From NCBI RefSeq assembly GCF_016806835.2, contig NZ_CP086111.1, positions 860,001-924,000 of the forward strand: a stretch of 64,000 nucleotides of DNA, in the 5' to 3' direction. Shown in pieces: positions 49,954-58,825 of this stretch. The number at the start of each line of letters is the position of its first letter. Position 1 is the first letter of the stretch. Origin of the DNA: Skermanella rosea (GTDB taxonomy: Bacteria; Pseudomonadota; Alphaproteobacteria; Azospirillales; Azospirillaceae). The position numbers and the translations under genes are program-made. The notes beneath the pieces were generated by a model. That model made no database searches. It was not told the DNA's origin and was given only the letters and a program-made list of their open reading frames with translations.

Positions 49954-51162
49954 CTACAGGTCCAGCCAGGAGCGCAGCCGTCCGGTCGCGTCGCCGATGC
50001 CGGAGAACGAGATCTTGCCGGTCCGGCCGACCGCGCAGTTCGCCTCCGGGTCATGCAGCAGGCCGGGCACCGACAGGGCCACGTCGTAGCGCTGGAGATG
50101 GTCCGGCCCCGGGCTGATCGCCATGTTGTTGTAGACCGTCGCGGCGCCCGAGCCGGCGAGCCGGAGGACCACCGCGTCGTAGCTCCGGCGCGTGCCGGCC
50201 AGCCGGAACCGGGCCGGATCCCCGACCCGCAGGCGGTTGTAGTCGCGCTCGCCGACCGACGCGGTGACCACCGTGGTCGAGCAGTCCAGCAGGCGCAGGA
50301 TGTCCTGGCCCTTTCGGGCATATTCGCCGGCGCCCAGCGCCGCTTCCCAGACCCGGCCGTCCACGGGGGAGTTCAGGAACGCCTCGCGCATCCGGCCGAC
50401 CCGCTGGCGCTCCACGGCGATGTGGTCGCGCACCTTGGCGAGCCGGCCGGTGCGTTCCTCCAGGCCGGCGCGCAGTTCGGCGGCCAGCAGGTCCAGTTCC
50501 ATCGTCCGCTGGCTGGAATAGGGCGTGTCGTTGTAGCTGTCGCCCAGGAAGGTGCCCTTGGATGCCGCCGCGTGCTGGATCCTCAGCGTCTCGACCCGGG
50601 CGGCGGCCGCCTTCGCGGCCAGGGCCGCGACGCTGTGGCTGGCGCTCGCCTTGTCCAGCAAGGCCGCGGACTGGATGCCCTTGGCCTTCAGCTCCTCGGC
50701 CCGCACCAGGGTGGCTTCGGACTCCTGGCTGGTCGCCCGGGCGCCGGCCAGCATGGCCTCCGCCTCGTCGATCTGGGCGCGGAGCTGGCGGAGCCGGCCC
50801 TCCTGGTAGGACAAGGTACGTCCGGCCAGTTCCGCCCTGCTGCCCTTCAGGTCGGCGAGCCTGGCCTGGAGCAGGGCGGTCTCCGCCGACAAGGCGTCGG
50901 CGGCGCGCTCCAGGTCCTGGACCCGCGCATCGTCGGCCCGCTCGTCCGTGACGCTGCCCAGCGGCTCGCGGGCATGGACGCGCTGGCCGATTGCCAGGGG
51001 TTTCATTTCCAGATATCCGTCGATCGGAGACCTGACCACGGCGACCCGGGCATTGATCACGGCATCGCTGCTCACGATCGAGAAACCCTCGCCGATCAGG
51101 ATATATATACCCAAACCGGATATTACCGCTCCGGCTATCAGCTTGGCCGATTTGTTGGGCAC
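49954..51162 (-). CDS. HlyD-family membrane fusion/adaptor protein
   Basis: A 402-residue protein with one N-terminal membrane helix (about 7-25), a lipoyl-like half (VVRSPIDGYLEMKPLAIGQRV split near 42-62), a long coiled coil (about 75-260, rich in Ala/Glu/Arg), the second lipoyl half (NSPVDGRVWEAALGAGE) and a beta-barrel part. HlyD-type adaptors bridge the periplasm. Upstream of a BcsA-like synthase it probably plays the Alg44/BcsB-like role of guiding a polysaccharide out. The two genes are 4 bases apart and clearly co-transcribed. Confidence 0.9.
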   Translation of the reverse strand: MPNKSAKLIAGAVISGLGIYILIGEGFSIVSSDAVINARVAVVRSPIDGYLEMKPLAIGQRVHAREPLGSVTDERADDARVQDLERAADALSAETALLQARLADLKGSRAELAGRTLSYQEGRLRQLRAQIDEAEAMLAGARATSQESEATLVRAEELKAKGIQSAALLDKASASHSVAALAAKAAAARVETLRIQHAAASKGTFLGDSYNDTPYSSQRTMELDLLAAELRAGLEERTGRLAKVRDHIAVERQRVGRMREAFLNSPVDGRVWEAALGAGEYARKGQDILRLLDCSTTVVTASVGERDYNRLRVGDPARFRLAGTRRSYDAVVLRLAGSGAATVYNNMAISPGPDHLQRYDVALSVPGLLHDPEANCAVGRTGKISFSGIGDATGRLRSWLDL

Positions 51163-51267
51163 CTTGATCTTCCCATGTAATATACTTCCAACTCCGGAAA
51201 GTATTACTGGAAGATGGTTGAGAATCGGTAAGCGTACCGGGATATGCAGGGCGCCGGCGCCGACGGG

Positions 51268-52635
51268 TCAGACCGGCAGCCGCACCACCGCGCGCAGGCC
51301 GCCGCGCGGGCTTTCCGCCAGCGTGATGTCGCCGCCATGGCTCCTGATCACGTCGCGGGCGATGGTCAGGCCCAGGCCGACGCCGCCGGTCGACCGGTTG
51401 CGCGACTCCTCCAGCCGGAAGAAGGGTCGGAACACGTCCTCGTGGGAACCGGCCGGTATGCCGGGACCGTCGTCGTCCACGGTGATCTCGATCGCGTCGT
51501 CGCGCCGCCCGGCCTGGACCCAGACATGGTCGGCGTAGCGCCGGGCGTTGCCGATCAGGTTGGCCAGGCAGCGCTTGACCGAGTTCGGGCGGAGCGGCAG
51601 GCTCATCTCGTCCTCCAGGTGGACGTCGACGATGGCCCCGTCCCGGCGCGCGGCGCTGACCGCCTCGTTGATCAGGCGGTTCAGGTCGGTCGGGACCGGC
51701 GTCTCGGCGCCCTCGCCGCGGGCGAAGGCCAAGTAGCCCTCGATCATCTGCTCCATCTCGATCACGTCGGTCTTCAGGTCGTCCACGTCGGGCCCGTCGC
51801 CGAACAGCTCGAGCTGGAGCTTCATGCGGGTCAGCGGCGTGCGCAGGTCGTGGGACACGCCGGCCAGCATCTCGGTCCGCTGGCTGATCTGGCGCTGGAT
51901 GCGTTCGCGCATCACCAGGAAGGCGGCGGCGGCCTGCCGGACCTCGGCGGCCCCCTCCAGTTTGAACCGGGTCACGTCGCGGCCCTTGCCGAAGGCGTCC
52001 GCCGCCGCGGCCAACCGGCGGATCGGCCTGATCTGGTTGCGCATGAAGATGATCGCGATGGCGAACAGCACCATGGCGGCGCCGACCATCCAGAGCAGGA
52101 AGATATAGGTCGTGGAGCTGAACAGGCGGCGCTCGGGCGCCATCACCGACAGCACGCCGTCGGCCATCTGCACGCGGATCTCGACCCAGTTGCTGGCGAC
52201 CCGGGTGTCCACCGTGAAGGGCTTCCGCACGCGCTCGTCCAGCGCCATGCCCAGCGTGCGCTCCAGCAGGCTGCTCAGCTCCTGCCGGCGGTTCGGGATG
52301 ACCGCCTCCGGCTCGAAGGTGATGATCAGGTCCATGGTGCGCGCCGCCATGGCCAGCGTATCCGTCCGGTCGGCCATCGAGACGTCGCGCTCCAGCTGCT
52401 CGATCACCATGCCGATCTCGCCGGCCACCGCGAAGGCGAGCCGGTTGGTCATGGTGTCCCAGTGCCGGTCGTAGAAGATCCAGGTGGCGACCACCTGGAG
52501 CAGGATCACCGGCGTGACGATGATCAGGAGCGACCGCCCGAACAGCGTCTGGGGCAGCATCCGCTTGATCAGCCCGCGCGGCCCGCGCCGGTCGGGACCG
52601 TAGCTGCGCGCGGTCAGTTCATGTATCGCCGTCAT
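51268..52635 (-). CDS. sensor histidine kinase, EnvZ-like
   Basis: A 455-residue membrane kinase. Helices at about 35-54 and 176-198 border a 120-residue periplasmic domain; then come HAMP (about 198-250), the dimerisation H-box GVSHDLRTPLTRMK with H262, and HATPase motifs N (NLIGNARRY), G1 (DDDGPGIP), F (VFRPFFRLE) and G2 (GGVGLGLTIA). The gene is 43 bases downstream of the response regulator in a minus-strand operon with a MarR-type gene. The signal sensed is unknown. Confidence 0.94.
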   Translation of the reverse strand: MTAIHELTARSYGPDRRGPRGLIKRMLPQTLFGRSLLIIVTPVILLQVVATWIFYDRHWDTMTNRLAFAVAGEIGMVIEQLERDVSMADRTDTLAMAARTMDLIITFEPEAVIPNRRQELSSLLERTLGMALDERVRKPFTVDTRVASNWVEIRVQMADGVLSVMAPERRLFSSTTYIFLLWMVGAAMVLFAIAIIFMRNQIRPIRRLAAAADAFGKGRDVTRFKLEGAAEVRQAAAAFLVMRERIQRQISQRTEMLAGVSHDLRTPLTRMKLQLELFGDGPDVDDLKTDVIEMEQMIEGYLAFARGEGAETPVPTDLNRLINEAVSAARRDGAIVDVHLEDEMSLPLRPNSVKRCLANLIGNARRYADHVWVQAGRRDDAIEITVDDDGPGIPAGSHEDVFRPFFRLEESRNRSTGGVGLGLTIARDVIRSHGGDITLAESPRGGLRAVVRLPV

Positions 52636-52678
52636 GGCCCTGCCTCGTGAACCCGGGAATGGGACCCGGCCGGTATAG

Positions 52679-53362
52679 TCATTCCGGTCTCAGAACATAA
52701 CCCTCGCCGCGCACGGTGTGGAGATAGCGCGGCAGCCTGGGATCGTCCTCCAGCTTGCTGCGCAGGCGGCTGACCTGGACGTCCACGGTGCGCGCGTTGC
52801 CCACGATGCCGGCGCGGTCGGCCAGTTCCTCGCGGGTCAGGATGGCCCCGGGGCGGCCCGCCAGGACCCTCAGCAGGGCCGCCTCCGCGCTGGTCAGGCG
52901 CACCGTCTCGTCGCCGGCCCTCAGCTCCTCCCGGTCGGGGACGAAGGTCCATTTGCCGATCCGCAGGTCGGTCATCGGCTCGACCGGGCGCGGCACCCGG
53001 CGCAGGATCGAGGTGATGCGCAGGACGAGCTCGCGCGGCTCGAAGGGCTTGCTCATGTAGTCGTCGGCGCCGGCTTCCAGCCCGGCGATGCGGTCGTCCA
53101 GCTCGCCCCGCGCGGTCAGCAGCAGGATCGGTACTTGGCTTTCCCGCCGCAGGCTCTCGGTCAGGTCCAGGCCGCTCTCGCCCGGCATCATGACGTCCAG
53201 CACGATCAGGTCGAAGGCGAGGCTGCCCAGCTTGGCCCGGGCGTCGGCCGCGTGCTGCGCCGTGGTCACCATGAACCCGTTCTTCACCAAGTACTTGCGC
53301 AGCACCTCCCGCAGCCTCAGGTCGTCGTCGACCACCAGGATGTGGGGCATCTCCTCGGTCAT
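52679..53362 (-). CDS. petR: OmpR-family response regulator, PetR-like
   Basis: A 227-residue regulator: receiver domain with acidic pocket D12/D13, phospho-acceptor D56 (LDVMMP), T83 and K105; C-terminal winged helix (about 130-227) ending YLHTVRGEGYVLRPE. Its receiver closely resembles PetR of Rhodobacter, encoded after the MarR-type petP ahead of the bc1 genes. Here petP-petR-kinase lies about 22 kb from petABC. The symbol is assigned by resemblance and context, so treat it as probable. Confidence 0.9.
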   Translation of the reverse strand: MTEEMPHILVVDDDLRLREVLRKYLVKNGFMVTTAQHAADARAKLGSLAFDLIVLDVMMPGESGLDLTESLRRESQVPILLLTARGELDDRIAGLEAGADDYMSKPFEPRELVLRITSILRRVPRPVEPMTDLRIGKWTFVPDREELRAGDETVRLTSAEAALLRVLAGRPGAILTREELADRAGIVGNARTVDVQVSRLRSKLEDDPRLPRYLHTVRGEGYVLRPE

Positions 53363-53398
53363 GGCGGCATCCTGTCAGCGTTTGTCAGCGTTGTTCTG

Positions 53399-53905
53399 TC
53401 AGCGTTTGGGGGGCGGGCGGTCCATCCTGGCGGTGAATTTCGGGCGGTCCTCGTCGTCGATGATGCCCAGCATCACCTCGCGGAAGCCCTCCACCGCGAC
53501 GGCGCCGGCCTTGCGGTAGGCTTTGGCGATCCGCTGGCGCTGGCTCTCGGACAGCTGGCGCTCCAGCTCGACGCCCTTTTCGGTCAGCTCCAGCAGCCGC
53601 TGGCGGCGGTCGCGCACGCCCGGGCGCTGGGTCACGAAGCCCAGCCGGACCAGTTCGCTCAGTACCCTGGACAGGCTCTGCTTCGTTATGCGCAGAATCG
53701 ATAGCAGCTCTGTAACCGTGATCGCGGGGTTCCGGCCGATGAAGTAGATGACCCGGTGGTGGGCACGCCCGAGGCCGATTTTGCCAAGGATTGCATCGGG
53801 TTCGGCGGTGAAGTCGCGATAGGCGTAGAACAGCAGCTCCATGCCCTGGCGCAATTCCTCCTCGCGCAGGAAGAGGGGGTTCACCCCGGTTTTTACGTCA
53901 GCCAT
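53399..53905 (-). CDS. petP: MarR-family transcriptional regulator, PetP-like
   Basis: A 168-residue MarR-type regulator. The helix-turn-helix is in AITVTELLSILRITKQSLSR (about 61-80), followed by the wing VTQRPGVRDRRQRLLELTEK (near 91-110). PetP of Rhodobacter is of this type and precedes petR. It starts at 53905 and is divergent from ilvE. The region between holds TTGACA and a near-palindrome (53907-53921) that could be its own operator. Confidence 0.88.
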   Translation of the reverse strand: MADVKTGVNPLFLREEELRQGMELLFYAYRDFTAEPDAILGKIGLGRAHHRVIYFIGRNPAITVTELLSILRITKQSLSRVLSELVRLGFVTQRPGVRDRRQRLLELTEKGVELERQLSESQRQRIAKAYRKAGAVAVEGFREVMLGIIDDEDRPKFTARMDRPPPKR

Positions 53906-53982
53906 GTTGACACAAGTGCAATCCGAATGTTACGTGTTACCCGCCATGCCGAGACATAATCTAACAATGAAAGTGCTTTGTG

Positions 53983-54879
53983 ATGTCCATGCTTCCCTTC
54001 GATGACCGCGAGGGCCAGATCTGGTTCGATGGCGAACTGATCCCGTGGCGCGACGCCAAGGTCCATGTGCTGACCCACGGCCTGCACTATGCAAGCTGTG
54101 TATTCGAAGGTGAGCGGGTTTACAACGGTTCCGTCTTCAAGCTGACGGAACATTCCGAACGGCTCGCCAAGTCCGCCGAGGTGCTGGGCTTTTCGCTGCC
54201 CTACAGCGTGGAGGAGATCGACGCGGCGACCAATCTGGTGGTCAAGGCGCAGGGCTACACCGACGCCTATGTCCGGCCGGTCGCGTGGCGCGGCAGCGAG
54301 ATGATGGGCGTCTCCGCCCAGCAGAACACCATCCATGTCGCGATCGCCTGCTGGGAGTGGCCGAGCTACTTCTCGCCGGAGGCGCGGATGGCCGGCATCA
54401 AGCTGCAGACCAGCAAGTGGGCGCGCCCCGCTCCCAACACCGCGCCGACCAGCAGCAAGGCCGCCGGCCTCTACATGATCTGCACCATGAGCAAGCACGC
54501 CGCCGAGAACGAAGGATTCCACGACGCGCTGATGCTGGACTATCGCGGCCGCGTGGCCGAGGCGACCGGTGCCAACTTCTTCATGGCGGTGGACGGCAAG
54601 CTGCACACCCCGACCCCGGATTGCTTCCTGGACGGCATCACCCGCCGCACGGTGATCGACCTCGCCAAGCGCCGCGGCATCGAGGTGATCGAGCGGGCGA
54701 TCATGCCGGACGAGCTGAAGACGGCCGACGAGATCTTCCTGACCGGCACCGCCGCCGAGGTGACACCGGTCGGCCAGATCGACGACCTGAAGTTCACGCC
54801 CGGCCAGATGTGCAAGACGCTGATGACCGACTACGACACCCTGGTGCGCGGCGCCACCGCGGCGGCGGCGGCGGAATAG
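53983..54879 (+). CDS. ilvE: branched-chain amino acid aminotransferase
   Basis: A 298-residue fold-type IV PLP enzyme for Leu/Ile/Val synthesis and breakdown. Motifs: THGLHYASCVFEGERVY (about 31-47), YVRPVAWRGSEMMGV (about 93-107), and SSKAAGLYMICTMSKH (about 155-170) containing the PLP-Lys (SSKAAG). The C-terminal GTAAEVTPVGQID block (about 257-269) is the class IV signature. ATG at 53983 is preferred to a GTG at 53980. It is followed by a strong terminator. Confidence 0.96.
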   Translation: MSMLPFDDREGQIWFDGELIPWRDAKVHVLTHGLHYASCVFEGERVYNGSVFKLTEHSERLAKSAEVLGFSLPYSVEEIDAATNLVVKAQGYTDAYVRPVAWRGSEMMGVSAQQNTIHVAIACWEWPSYFSPEARMAGIKLQTSKWARPAPNTAPTSSKAAGLYMICTMSKHAAENEGFHDALMLDYRGRVAEATGANFFMAVDGKLHTPTPDCFLDGITRRTVIDLAKRRGIEVIERAIMPDELKTADEIFLTGTAAEVTPVGQIDDLKFTPGQMCKTLMTDYDTLVRGATAAAAAE

Positions 54880-54909
54880 TCTCTCCGGCCCAGTCACGGA
54901 ATGCCCGGG

Positions 54910-54948
54910 GGGCGGCGGAAGTTCAGGCTTCCGCCGCCCTTTCGCTTT
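54910..54948 (+). terminator. factor-independent terminator of ilvE
   Basis: The 12-base stem gggcggcggaag (54910-54921) / cttccgccgccc (54928-54939) has a 6-base loop and is followed by tttcgcttt. It lies 31 bases after the ilvE stop. Confidence 0.9.
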
Positions 54949-55241
54949 GCGCGGGCGCGCCTTCCGCCCGGCCGTTCCAAGCGATCCGATGTAGTGATGC
55001 GATCCTGTTCTTGCCTTGGCTGTGCTCACCGGGTGCGAACATTATAGTCGCGCGGAGTTACGAAAATTACATAGACTTATAAGCTTTGTCATGGGCTCTG
55101 CGACATCTTGTTCAGACACAATCCCGAACTTCCGACTATTCTAGGGCCGGGATCCCGCCATCGGTTCGCGAGCCGCATCGTGGCGCTCCCAGGGTGCGCA
55201 ACCCGTGGAAGTCGGCTTTGGGGGTTTAAGGAGGGTTCGTG
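54949..55241. other. gene-free leader before the chemotaxis receptor
   Basis: About 290 bases between the ilvE terminator and the chemoreceptor. No credible frame or RNA gene is seen. The middle part (around 55035-55100) is AT-rich and contains the palindrome cttataag, a plausible promoter zone. The end has the AAGGAGGG ribosome site of the receptor gene. Confidence 0.5.
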
Positions 55242-56915
55242 ATGGGAGGGCGTGAGGAGCAAGGCTCGGGGCCGGGCAGGAGCAGGTTTTCGCTCAGGAG
55301 CATCAACCAGAAAGTCATCCTGTCCGTGGCGCTGCTGCTGATCGGCGGACTCGGCGGGCTCGTGGCCTATCAGAGCTACACGTCGCGTGTCCTGGCGCTC
55401 AGCACCTTCGACGACAGCAACGCCATCCTCACCGCGACCCTGGGCGACAACATGTCCAGCGCGGTGAAATATGCGCGGACCGAGGCACTCGCCAACTCCT
55501 ACAAGGAGATCGCGCAGAACCCCCGCGCCGGGCTGGACGGGGTGATCGTGCAGGCCGCCGACGGCAAGCTCCTGAACGAGTTCGCTCAGCCCGGCTTCGA
55601 CAAGGCCCTGCTCCAGGCCTTCGTCGAGTCCCACAAGCTGCCGGCGGACAGCAACATCGTCACGGCCTCGACCGACGACCATACCTACATGATCATCCCG
55701 GTGGCGTTCGGCGCCCAGCGCGAGCGGATCGGCACGCTGGCGGTGGCCTGGAGCCGCGCCGCCGTGATGAAGGCGATCGCGGACGACACCATGGCGTCGG
55801 CCCTGATCTCCATCGGGATCGTGGCGGCACTCGTGACCGCGCTCTACCTGCTGCTGCGACTCGTCGTGATCCGCCCGACCGGGGTCATCTCCGAAGCCAT
55901 GGCGAAGATCACCCGCGGCGACCTGGATTTCGAGCTGGACCTGATCCGGCGCGGCGACGAGATCGGCACGATGGCGCGCGCCGTCGGCGTCTTCCGCGAG
56001 AACGCCCTCAAGGTCCTCGACTTCGCCCGCGAGCAGGACCGCCTGAAGGCGGAGGCCGAGCAGAAGCGGGTCGAGATGGTCGGCAGCATGGCCAACGACT
56101 TCGACCGCAAGATGGCGTCCGTGCTCGACACCGTGTCGCGGTCGGCTGAGGAGATGGCCTCCTTCGCCCGCGCCATGTCGGAGAAGATGAACGAGGCCGA
56201 GCGCGGCACCGCGGAAATCACCCGGGCCACCGACAACACCATCTCCAACGTCGGCAACATCGCCGCCGCGACGGAGGAGCTGTCCGCCACCACCAGCGAG
56301 ATCGCCCAGCGGATCAACGAGAGCGTGGACGTCGCCCGCAAGACCGCCACCGCCGCCGACCAGACCAGCCGGACCATCGCCGACCTAGCCGCCCAGGCGC
56401 TCAAGATCGGCGACATCGTCCAACTCATCAACGACATCGCGGGCAAGACGAACCTGCTGGCGCTGAACGCCACGATCGAGGCGGCGCGCGCGGGAGAAGC
56501 CGGCCGGGGCTTCGCCGTCGTCGCGTCGGAGGTCAAGGCCCTGGCCAGCCAGACCGCCCAGGCGACCGACGAGATCACCCACCAGATCATGGGCGTCCAG
56601 CAGGTCACCAACCGCGCGGTGGAGGAGATCCGCACGATCTCGGCCGTCGCCGACGGCGCGCGGGAGATCGCTTCGGGCATCGCCGCCGCCGTGGAGGAGC
56701 AGAACATCACCACCCAGGACATCTCGCAGGCTGCCGCCCACGCCGCCAACGGCACCCAGGCGGTCGCCAGCAACATCAACGTGGTGACGCTGGGAGTGGT
56801 CGACGCCAGCCAGACGACCCGCCAGCTGCTGGAGGCGAGCCAGGAGGTGACGAAGCAGTTCGATTACCTGCGGGCCCAGGTGAAGCAGTTCCTCAACGAC
56901 ATGCGCGCCGCGTAG
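55242..56915 (+). CDS. methyl-accepting chemotaxis protein
   Basis: A 557-residue receptor. Membrane helices at about 24-43 and 184-207 flank a periplasmic domain of about 140 residues. HAMP follows ([20 protein letters not shown] near 219-238), then a coiled-coil methylation region and the conserved CheA/CheW-contact hairpin with [18 protein letters not shown], ending near [13 protein letters not shown]. The C-terminus lacks a CheR-tethering pentapeptide. AAGGAGGG is 6-8 bases upstream of the ATG; GTG at 55239 is possible. The ligand is unknown. Confidence 0.95.
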   Translation: MGGREEQGSGPGRSRFSLRSINQKVILSVALLLIGGLGGLVAYQSYTSRVLALSTFDDSNAILTATLGDNMSSAVKYARTEALANSYKEIAQNPRAGLDGVIVQAADGKLLNEFAQPGFDKALLQAFVESHKLPADSNIVTASTDDHTYMIIPVAFGAQRERIGTLAVAWSRAAVMKAIADDTMASALISIGIVAALVTALYLLLRLVVIRPTGVISEAMAKITRGDLDFELDLIRRGDEIGTMARAVGVFRENALKVLDFAREQDRLKAEAEQKRVEMVGSMANDFDRKMASVLDTVSRSAEEMASFARAMSEKMNEAERGTAEITRATDNTISNVGNIAAATEELSATTSEIAQRINESVDVARKTATAADQTSRTIADLAAQALKIGDIVQLINDIAGKTNLLALNATIEAARAGEAGRGFAVVASEVKALASQTAQATDEITHQIMGVQQVTNRAVEEIRTISAVADGAREIASGIAAAVEEQNITTQDISQAAAHAANGTQAVASNINVVTLGVVDASQTTRQLLEASQEVTKQFDYLRAQVKQFLNDMRAA

Positions 56916-56939
56916 CCGCGGCCCGTCCCATCCCCCGTC

Positions 56940-57866
56940 TCAGCCGCCGCTTCGGCCGATGACCCGGTGCAGGGTGCTCGACAGGGCGTTCTTGATCCTC
57001 CGCTGCGCCCTGTTGGACCAGCGCTGCTCGTAGGCCCGCTTGCGCTCCAGCCGGGCGGTCGGTTTGTCCACGTTCCAGGGATAATCGACCGCTACCACCG
57101 GTTCCGGCTTCTGCACGGCGAACAGCAGCGAATAGACCTTACGGGGCTGATTCGAGAGATTCGGCCCGGCATAGTGCAGCGTGCGGCTGTGGTGGATCGA
57201 GACGGAGCCCTTGCGCAGCGGCACCGTCACGGCCTTGTCCAGATCGACCCCGACCGCCTCCAGGCCCTCGATCCGCTTGTCGTCGCGGTAGTTGCGGTGA
57301 GTCAGCATCGGCCCGGTATGGCTCTCCGGAACGAAGGTCAGGCAGCCGTTCTCCTCGTCCACGTCCTGCAGGGGCAGCCAGATGGTGATGTTCTCCACAT
57401 GGCTTCCGGCCCGGTGGAACGCCTGGTCCTGGTGCCAGGGAGTGGCGGAGTCGGGATGCGGCGGCTTGCTGATCGCGTGATCGAACGAGAAGCGCGCGTC
57501 CGCGCCGAGCAGGGTCTTCGCAACCGCCTCGGCGTTGGCCCAGAACGCCGTGCGCAGCAGTTCCGGCGCGTATTTGGCGGGGTGGAGCAGCTGCGGCAGC
57601 TTGAACTCGTCGCCCTGGTCCAGCCCGGCGATGTCGTAGAAGTCGCCCTCTTTCCAGCCGGCACGGGTCCGGAACAGCCGCTGGAAGGAGCGGTCGATCT
57701 CGTCGACCTGGGCGGTATCGATGAAGTCGGGGATCGTCAGGTACCCCTCCTTCCAGAAAGTGTCGATCTGATGCTTGCTGAGCGCCACCCGGGGCCGGCG
57801 CTTCACTAGGTTCCAGCGCATGTCGAACGGGAGCGTCTTGTGGAGAACCACGTCGAGGACGGTCAA
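56940..57866 (-). CDS. phytanoyl-CoA dioxygenase (PhyH) family protein
   Basis: A 308-residue Fe(II)/2-oxoglutarate-dependent oxygenase-fold protein. Metal ligands: H145 and D147 in TPWHQDQAF, with a distal His in IHHSRTLHYAGPN (H225/H226/H231); the 2-oxoglutarate Arg is probably R242. The central IWLPLQDVDEENGCLTFVP block (about 162-180) is the PhyH signature. The C-terminal 45 residues are basic and extra. The substrate is unknown; homologues hydroxylate acyl-CoAs or small metabolites. It is a single gene converging on the chemoreceptor gene. Confidence 0.9.
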   Translation of the reverse strand: MTVLDVVLHKTLPFDMRWNLVKRRPRVALSKHQIDTFWKEGYLTIPDFIDTAQVDEIDRSFQRLFRTRAGWKEGDFYDIAGLDQGDEFKLPQLLHPAKYAPELLRTAFWANAEAVAKTLLGADARFSFDHAISKPPHPDSATPWHQDQAFHRAGSHVENITIWLPLQDVDEENGCLTFVPESHTGPMLTHRNYRDDKRIEGLEAVGVDLDKAVTVPLRKGSVSIHHSRTLHYAGPNLSNQPRKVYSLLFAVQKPEPVVAVDYPWNVDKPTARLERKRAYEQRWSNRAQRRIKNALSSTLHRVIGRSGG

Positions 57867-58152
57867 TTCGATCTCCGAACGAAACTAGTTACAGTTGATC
57901 CAATGCCGTCATCTTCCACGCACGGGTAACGAAAATCATTCCGGAAGTTGTTCTAATCCGAGGTCGTGGCGCCGAAAGCCGCCGGGATTCCCGAACGCGC
58001 CGCCCTGAGCGCAAAGGTCGCGCCGGACGGGTAGGGAAATCGGATTGCGACAGGGATCCGGCCGATTTACCTCCACGCTCATCGTTCTTGATTTGTTTTT
58101 AAAGGCTCCGATAAATTTATGCATCCTCCGCTTCCGCCCAAGGTCCGCCGCC

Positions 58153-58803
58153 ATGCAACCAGCCCCACATTCCTCATCCACCCCGGTGATCCGCCTGACC
58201 GCCCACCAGGAGGCGTTCTGCCAAGCCATGGCCGAGAATGTCGGCGGGGCGGAGGCGGCCCGGCGGGCGGGCTATTCGCCGAACGGGGCGAAGCAGCGCG
58301 GAGCCTTCCTGATGACGCAGCCGGAAATCCGCATCCGGGTCGATCAGCTCCGTGCCGCCCGCGCCGCCAGCCACGAGGCCGACCTGGAGGAGGCGGCGGA
58401 GACCGTCAAGACCATCATCGCCGAGGCCATGGACAGGAAGTCGCTGTCGCTCGCCTTGCGCGCGGTCGAATTGCGGCTCAAACTGCGCGGCGTGATCCGG
58501 GACAAGCGGATTCCCCACCACTACGTCAGCGACGCCCCGCATCCCGACGCCGACCTGGAGCAGCTGGATTTCGACCCGGCCGAGGATGACGACGCCCCGG
58601 TGGCCGAGATGCCGGCCGAGGTGCCGGCCGAGGTGTCGGCAGGGGGGCGGGCCGAAACAGTGACCCCGGATAGTGACCCTGCGCCGCCGCCCGCCGCCGC
58701 CGGGCGGCCGACTTCGGCAAACCCCACGCAGAAGCCGTTCCGCCACCGCGAGCAGGGCGGCGGCCCGGGCCGCCAAGGGCACCGGGACCGCCGCGCCGCT
58801 TAA
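58153..58803 (+). CDS. terminase small subunit-like protein (orphan)
   Basis: A 216-residue protein. Residues about 14-70 resemble the DNA-binding N-terminal domain of phage terminase small subunits: IRLTAHQEAFCQAMAENVGG, then AEAARRAGYSPNGAKQRGAF and PEIRIRVDQLRAA. The middle is a charged helical segment (ELRLKLRGVIRDKRIPHHY). The last 70 residues are disordered, with short PAEVPAEVSA repeats and a basic tail. No large terminase, portal or capsid gene is near, so this is either a relic or a host-adopted DNA-binding protein. The 286 bases upstream include an AT-rich promoter-like zone (TTGATT, 18 bases, TAAATT). Confidence 0.7.
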   Translation: MQPAPHSSSTPVIRLTAHQEAFCQAMAENVGGAEAARRAGYSPNGAKQRGAFLMTQPEIRIRVDQLRAARAASHEADLEEAAETVKTIIAEAMDRKSLSLALRAVELRLKLRGVIRDKRIPHHYVSDAPHPDADLEQLDFDPAEDDDAPVAEMPAEVPAEVSAGGRAETVTPDSDPAPPPAAAGRPTSANPTQKPFRHREQGGGPGRQGHRDRRAA

Positions 58804-58825
58804 ACCGGCCCCGCCGCGCCGCGCC

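Noticed and set aside
47985-51162. Canonical cellulose synthase operon
   Set aside because: Only a BcsA-like enzyme and an HlyD protein are present; no bcsB, bcsC, bcsZ or bcsD is encoded nearby.
58153-58803. Prophage
   Set aside because: No integrase, large terminase, portal, capsid or tail gene and no attachment-site repeats are visible around the terminase-like gene.
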